NCBI GenBank assembly: GCA_002392655.1
Contig: DGHK01000037.1
Span: 17,912 to 35,865, forward strand
Direction of reading: 5' to 3'
Length of the DNA: 17,954 nt
Source: Lachnospiraceae bacterium UBA3850
GTDB lineage: Bacteria > Bacillota > Clostridia > Lachnospirales > Lachnospiraceae
In this document: one piece after another, positions 15,912-17,954 of the stretch
Layout: the number at the start of each line of letters is the position of its first letter
Position numbering within the stretch: the stretch's first letter is position 1
Program-made: the position numbers and the translations under genes
The notes under the pieces: generated by a model
Told to the model about the DNA's origin: nothing
Seen by the model: only the letters and a program-made list of their open reading frames with translations
The model's database searches: none

Positions 15912-16000
15912 GGTACACGGTACCTTTTTGCGTTTTGGTACCTGGCACCTTTTTGCGTTTTGGTACCTGGCACCTTTTTGCCAAAAGGTGCCAGGTACCA
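15912..16000. repeat. REP-like palindrome and 25-bp direct repeats in the ispE leader
   Basis: An 18-bp perfect inverted repeat (15961-15978 and 15983-16000, TGGTACCTGGCACCTTTT and its complement) has a 4-base TGCC loop. The same sequence starts a 25-bp unit repeated in tandem: 15912-15936 (diverged), 15937-15961 and 15962-15986. It lies between the ispE promoter and ribosome site, so it is transcribed. The GGCACC-TTTTT palindromic style resembles dispersed repeats mobilised by REP-associated tyrosine transposases; that is inference, as no second locus is visible. Confidence 0.85.
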
Positions 16001-16045
16001 TCAACTTGAACCGCCTCTTCTATAAATATCATTAAACCATATTGG

Positions 16046-16074
16046 ATTTTAACATTTTTTGTACTTGTTCTCAA
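16046..16074 (-). promoter_or_regulatory. Promoter of the ispE-tmk-holB-ricT-trmN6-rsmI operon
   Basis: The minus strand shows TTGAGA (16069-16074), 17 bases, then TAAAAT (16046-16051) preceded by TG one base upstream (extended -10). The leader of about 150 bases contains the palindromic repeat. The remaining gap between this and the lipoprotein gene (16075-16204) holds the lipoprotein control region. Confidence 0.65.
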
Positions 16075-16128
16075 TCAAAACAAAAAAGAACAGCAAGAAA
16101 AATGGCACATTTTCAAGAATATTCATTT

Positions 16129-16161
16129 TTTAATCTTCATTTAATAACCCTTTTCTATACT
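16129..16161 (+). promoter_or_regulatory. Lipoprotein promoter: TATACT -10 and an 11-bp direct repeat
   Basis: TATACT (16156-16161) is a good -10, but no good -35 stands 16-18 bases upstream. In that place TTTAAT occurs twice in phase, 11 bp apart (16129-16134 and 16140-16145), the spacing used by OmpR/PhoB-type response regulators. An activator-dependent promoter is plausible. Confidence 0.4.
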
Positions 16162-16204
16162 CTAACCATAGCAAGAACAAACCGAAACGAAAGGAGTGAT
16201 CATT

Positions 16205-17761
16205 ATGAAGAAAACATCTAAAAAGATTATGAAAATGTATTCTATTCTGCTCGCATCTGCGATGCTTATAAGTCTCTCAGCATGCGGGAATACAAAGGGC
16301 ACAGAAACAAACAGCAAAACTCAGACAGAAGCATCTGCTTCTTCTGTTGAAGAAACTGAGTCAGCTGAAGTAAGTGAAGTTAGCGAAGCTAGTGAAGCTA
16401 CAGAAATAACCTCAGAAAGCACAGAAAAAAATAGCAAGAAAGAAAAGAAGGACAAAAAAGAAAAATCCGGCAAATCTTCAAAACACTCATCGGGAAGTGC
16501 TCCGAGCGAAACTCAGGGTGGAGCATCGGATCGAGGACCGAGCGAAGCACCGAGCGAAGCACCGAGTGGAGCGCCAGGTGGAGCACCAGGTGGAGCACCG
16601 GGGAGTGGATCAGACAGTGGTTCGGCAGATGAATCCGGAACAGCCTCCACAGTGATAAGCTCTGACGGTACATCCTATACAAACAGCACCGACGGAGAAC
16701 ACGCCATTGAAGAAGACGGAAAAACAGCTGAATACTCAAATATAAAAGTTGAAAAAACCGGAGACTCCTCAGGTGATGAATCAGACTTTTACGGAAAGAA
16801 TTCAGCTATATACGCTAAAAACGGTGCGAACCTGACACTGAATGATATCACCGTTTCAACAAATGGTACACACGCTAATGCAGTATTCTCATACGGAAGC
16901 GGAACAACAGTAAATATCTCAGATTCAACAATTACTACCACCGGAAACTGCTCCGGCGGACTGATGACAACCGGCGGCGGCACGATGATTGCGAACAACC
17001 TGACAATCCATACAACAGGCAATTCATCCGCAGCCATCAGATCAGACAGAGGCGGTGGTACAGTAACAGTAACCAAGGGAACTTATACAACAGACGGAAC
17101 CGGTTCACCGGTTATATATTCAACCGCTGATATAACTGTAAATGATGCAACTCTTACATCAACAGCTTCTCAGGGCGTTGTAGTTGAAGGACAGAATTCA
17201 GTTACTCTTAAGAATGTAGACCTTACCGCTGACAACAACACTAAAAACAGCGATAAGTCTGACTATTATCAGGCAGTTATGATATACCAGTCCATGTCCG
17301 GCGATGCCGATGAAGGCACAGCAAGCTTCACGATGGAAGGCGGATCGCTCACAAACAAGAACGGCGATGTATTCTTTGTTAACAACACCGAGGCAACCAT
17401 CAACTTGACAGACGTTGAGATAACCAACGAAGATGAAGACGGAGTCTTCTTGAGAGCAGAAGCAGCCGGCTGGGGAACAGAAGGCGAGAATGGCGGAAAT
17501 GTAACTCTTAATGCAAGTGATCAGACCATAGATGGCGATATAATCGTAGACGAAGATTCTTCTCTGGATATGAATCTTTCAGACGGTTCCACATTTAACG
17601 GCGCTATAAATCCAGATGGAGAAGAAGGTGAAGTAAATGTTACTATAAGCAGCGACTCAACCTGGAACCTGACCGATACATCCTATATCGACAGTCTGAG
17701 TAGCGATGGAACTATCAACCTGAACGGATATGAGCTCTACGTAAACGGAGTAAGCTACTAG
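16205..17761 (+). CDS. Surface lipoprotein with low-complexity linker and predicted beta-helix
   Basis: A 518-residue protein I cannot assign to a named gene. It has a lipoprotein signal peptide with lipobox LSAC (Cys27), so it should be anchored on the outer face of the membrane. Residues about 28-148 are low complexity: Ser/Glu/Thr-rich, then a basic KKEKKDKKEK patch, then SEAP/GGAP repeats, likely a wall-spanning stalk. From about 150 on, short beta-strand repeats rich in Thr/Asn/Gly/Asp (for example NLTLNDITVST, TTVNISDSTITTTG, DITVNDATLTST, ATINLTDVEITNED) suggest a right-handed parallel beta-helix, as in adhesins and carbohydrate-binding proteins such as the Cthe_2159 type. No catalytic motif stands out. 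ATG 16205 is chosen with AGGAG 8 bases upstream; an in-frame GTG at 16196 overlaps that site. It diverges from ispE. Confidence 0.88.
   Translation: MKKTSKKIMKMYSILLASAMLISLSACGNTKGTETNSKTQTEASASSVEETESAEVSEVSEASEATEITSESTEKNSKKEKKDKKEKSGKSSKHSSGSAPSETQGGASDRGPSEAPSEAPSGAPGGAPGGAPGSGSDSGSADESGTASTVISSDGTSYTNSTDGEHAIEEDGKTAEYSNIKVEKTGDSSGDESDFYGKNSAIYAKNGANLTLNDITVSTNGTHANAVFSYGSGTTVNISDSTITTTGNCSGGLMTTGGGTMIANNLTIHTTGNSSAAIRSDRGGGTVTVTKGTYTTDGTGSPVIYSTADITVNDATLTSTASQGVVVEGQNSVTLKNVDLTADNNTKNSDKSDYYQAVMIYQSMSGDADEGTASFTMEGGSLTNKNGDVFFVNNTEATINLTDVEITNEDEDGVFLRAEAAGWGTEGENGGNVTLNASDQTIDGDIIVDEDSSLDMNLSDGSTFNGAINPDGEEGEVNVTISSDSTWNLTDTSYIDSLSSDGTINLNGYELYVNGVSY
16541..16600 (+). repeat. Five 12-bp units encoding SEAP/GGAP in the lipoprotein stalk
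   Basis: Consecutive 12-bp units at 16541, 16553, 16565, 16577 and 16589 encode SEAP, SEAP, SGAP, GGAP, GGAP. The first two are identical in DNA. In-frame copy-number variation is likely between strains. Confidence 0.85.
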
Positions 17762-17803
17762 AAGTCAGTACACTATTTATCATATAAGTGACACTGTAAA
17801 AAA

Positions 17804-17954
17804 ATCGAGTAGGAGAAAATTTCTCTAGTTGAGAAATTTTCGACCTCTCACACCACCGTGCGTACGGTTCCGTACACGGCGGTTCAATCAACTTAACAAG
17901 TGAGACACCTTTCGGTGTAGTAATCTAACATTGAGACTAATCCAAATGAGGTTA
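17804..17954 (-). mobile_element. 3' end of a group II intron (domains V and VI), continuing off the right edge
   Basis: On the minus strand 17850-17885 folds as a domain V: a 9-pair lower stem (17875-17883 with 17852-17860, one G-U pair), a 2-base CG bulge on the 3' side (17861-17862), and an upper stem with a 4-base loop. It is followed by a domain VI-like hairpin, a perfect 11-bp stem (17831-17841 with 17815-17825) with a 5-base loop, then TCCTACTCGAT, where an unpaired A could be the branch point. The intron would end near 17804. This layout and the GGTGGTGTGAGAGG / CTACTCGAT wording match my memory of bacterial group II introns. The body and any reverse-transcriptase gene lie beyond the window; the last 65 bases show no recognisable protein. 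Confidence 0.8.

Noticed and set aside
15891..16004. A 38-residue N-terminal extension of IspE
   Set aside because: It is only the translation of the palindromic repeats; the conserved start has its own ribosome site at the right spacing.
17762..17803. A terminator for the lipoprotein gene (CAGT...ACTG stem)
   Set aside because: The stem is broken by an internal loop and is followed by A, not T, on the plus strand.
17880..17954. The end of an intron reverse-transcriptase gene on the minus strand
   Set aside because: The short open frames at the edge show no recognisable maturase or HNH motif, so no gene is called.
1..17954. CRISPR array, tRNA or rRNA genes, toxin-antitoxin pair, phage or defence genes
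   Set aside because: No spaced direct repeats, tRNA-like folds or characteristic proteins were seen on either strand.

Overview
The window looks like chromosomal DNA of a Gram-positive Clostridia member, most likely Lachnospiraceae. This rests on moderate GC with AT-rich spacers, strong AGGAGG-type ribosome sites, sigma-A style promoters, a MurT/GatD pair, a long-form HPF, a MecA adaptor and a Bacillus-like tmk-holB-ricT-trmN6-rsmI order. The genus is inferred only. Almost everything is conserved housekeeping. The accessory signals are a group II intron end at the right edge, a REP-like palindrome in front of ispE, and a surface lipoprotein.

Layout, left to right. Positions 1-1748 (minus) are the first ~70% of secA, running off the left edge behind its own promoter. 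Next (minus) is a two-gene unit, hpf followed by a zinc-ribbon membrane protein with an 18-residue Gln/Gly/Met repeat, closed by a terminator at 1844-1870. Positions 3410-3899 are a gene-free AT-rich stretch with dyads and a 16-bp tandem repeat. A secreted SH3b-SH3b-NlpC/P60 cell-wall hydrolase (3900-5405, minus) has WalR-like boxes in its leader. Divergent from it is a plus-strand operon, murT-gatD-sua5-rpiB (5611-9339), which amidates lipid II glutamate, makes the tRNA t6A precursor and interconverts pentose phosphates.

It converges, with a 2-bp gap, on a mecA-family ClpC adaptor gene (9342-10034, minus), whose upstream region folds into three consecutive hairpins. A small 2[4Fe-4S] ferredoxin gene (10345-10515, minus) with its own promoter and a strong terminator follows. 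Then comes the long minus-strand operon ispE-tmk-holB-ricT-trmN6-rsmI (15890 down to 10636), covering isoprenoid and dTTP precursors, clamp-loader delta', the RNA-processing factor RicT and two RNA methyltransferases. Its leader carries an 18-bp perfect palindrome plus 25-bp direct repeats.

Divergent from ispE is a plus-strand lipoprotein gene with a low-complexity linker and a predicted beta-helix (16205-17761). The last ~150 bases match the domain V/VI end of a group II intron on the minus strand; the rest of the intron lies outside the window. I did not find a clearly new multi-gene system. The best leads are the palindrome in the ispE leader, the structured mecA leader, the zinc-ribbon protein between hpf and secA, and the downstream position of the WalR-like boxes.
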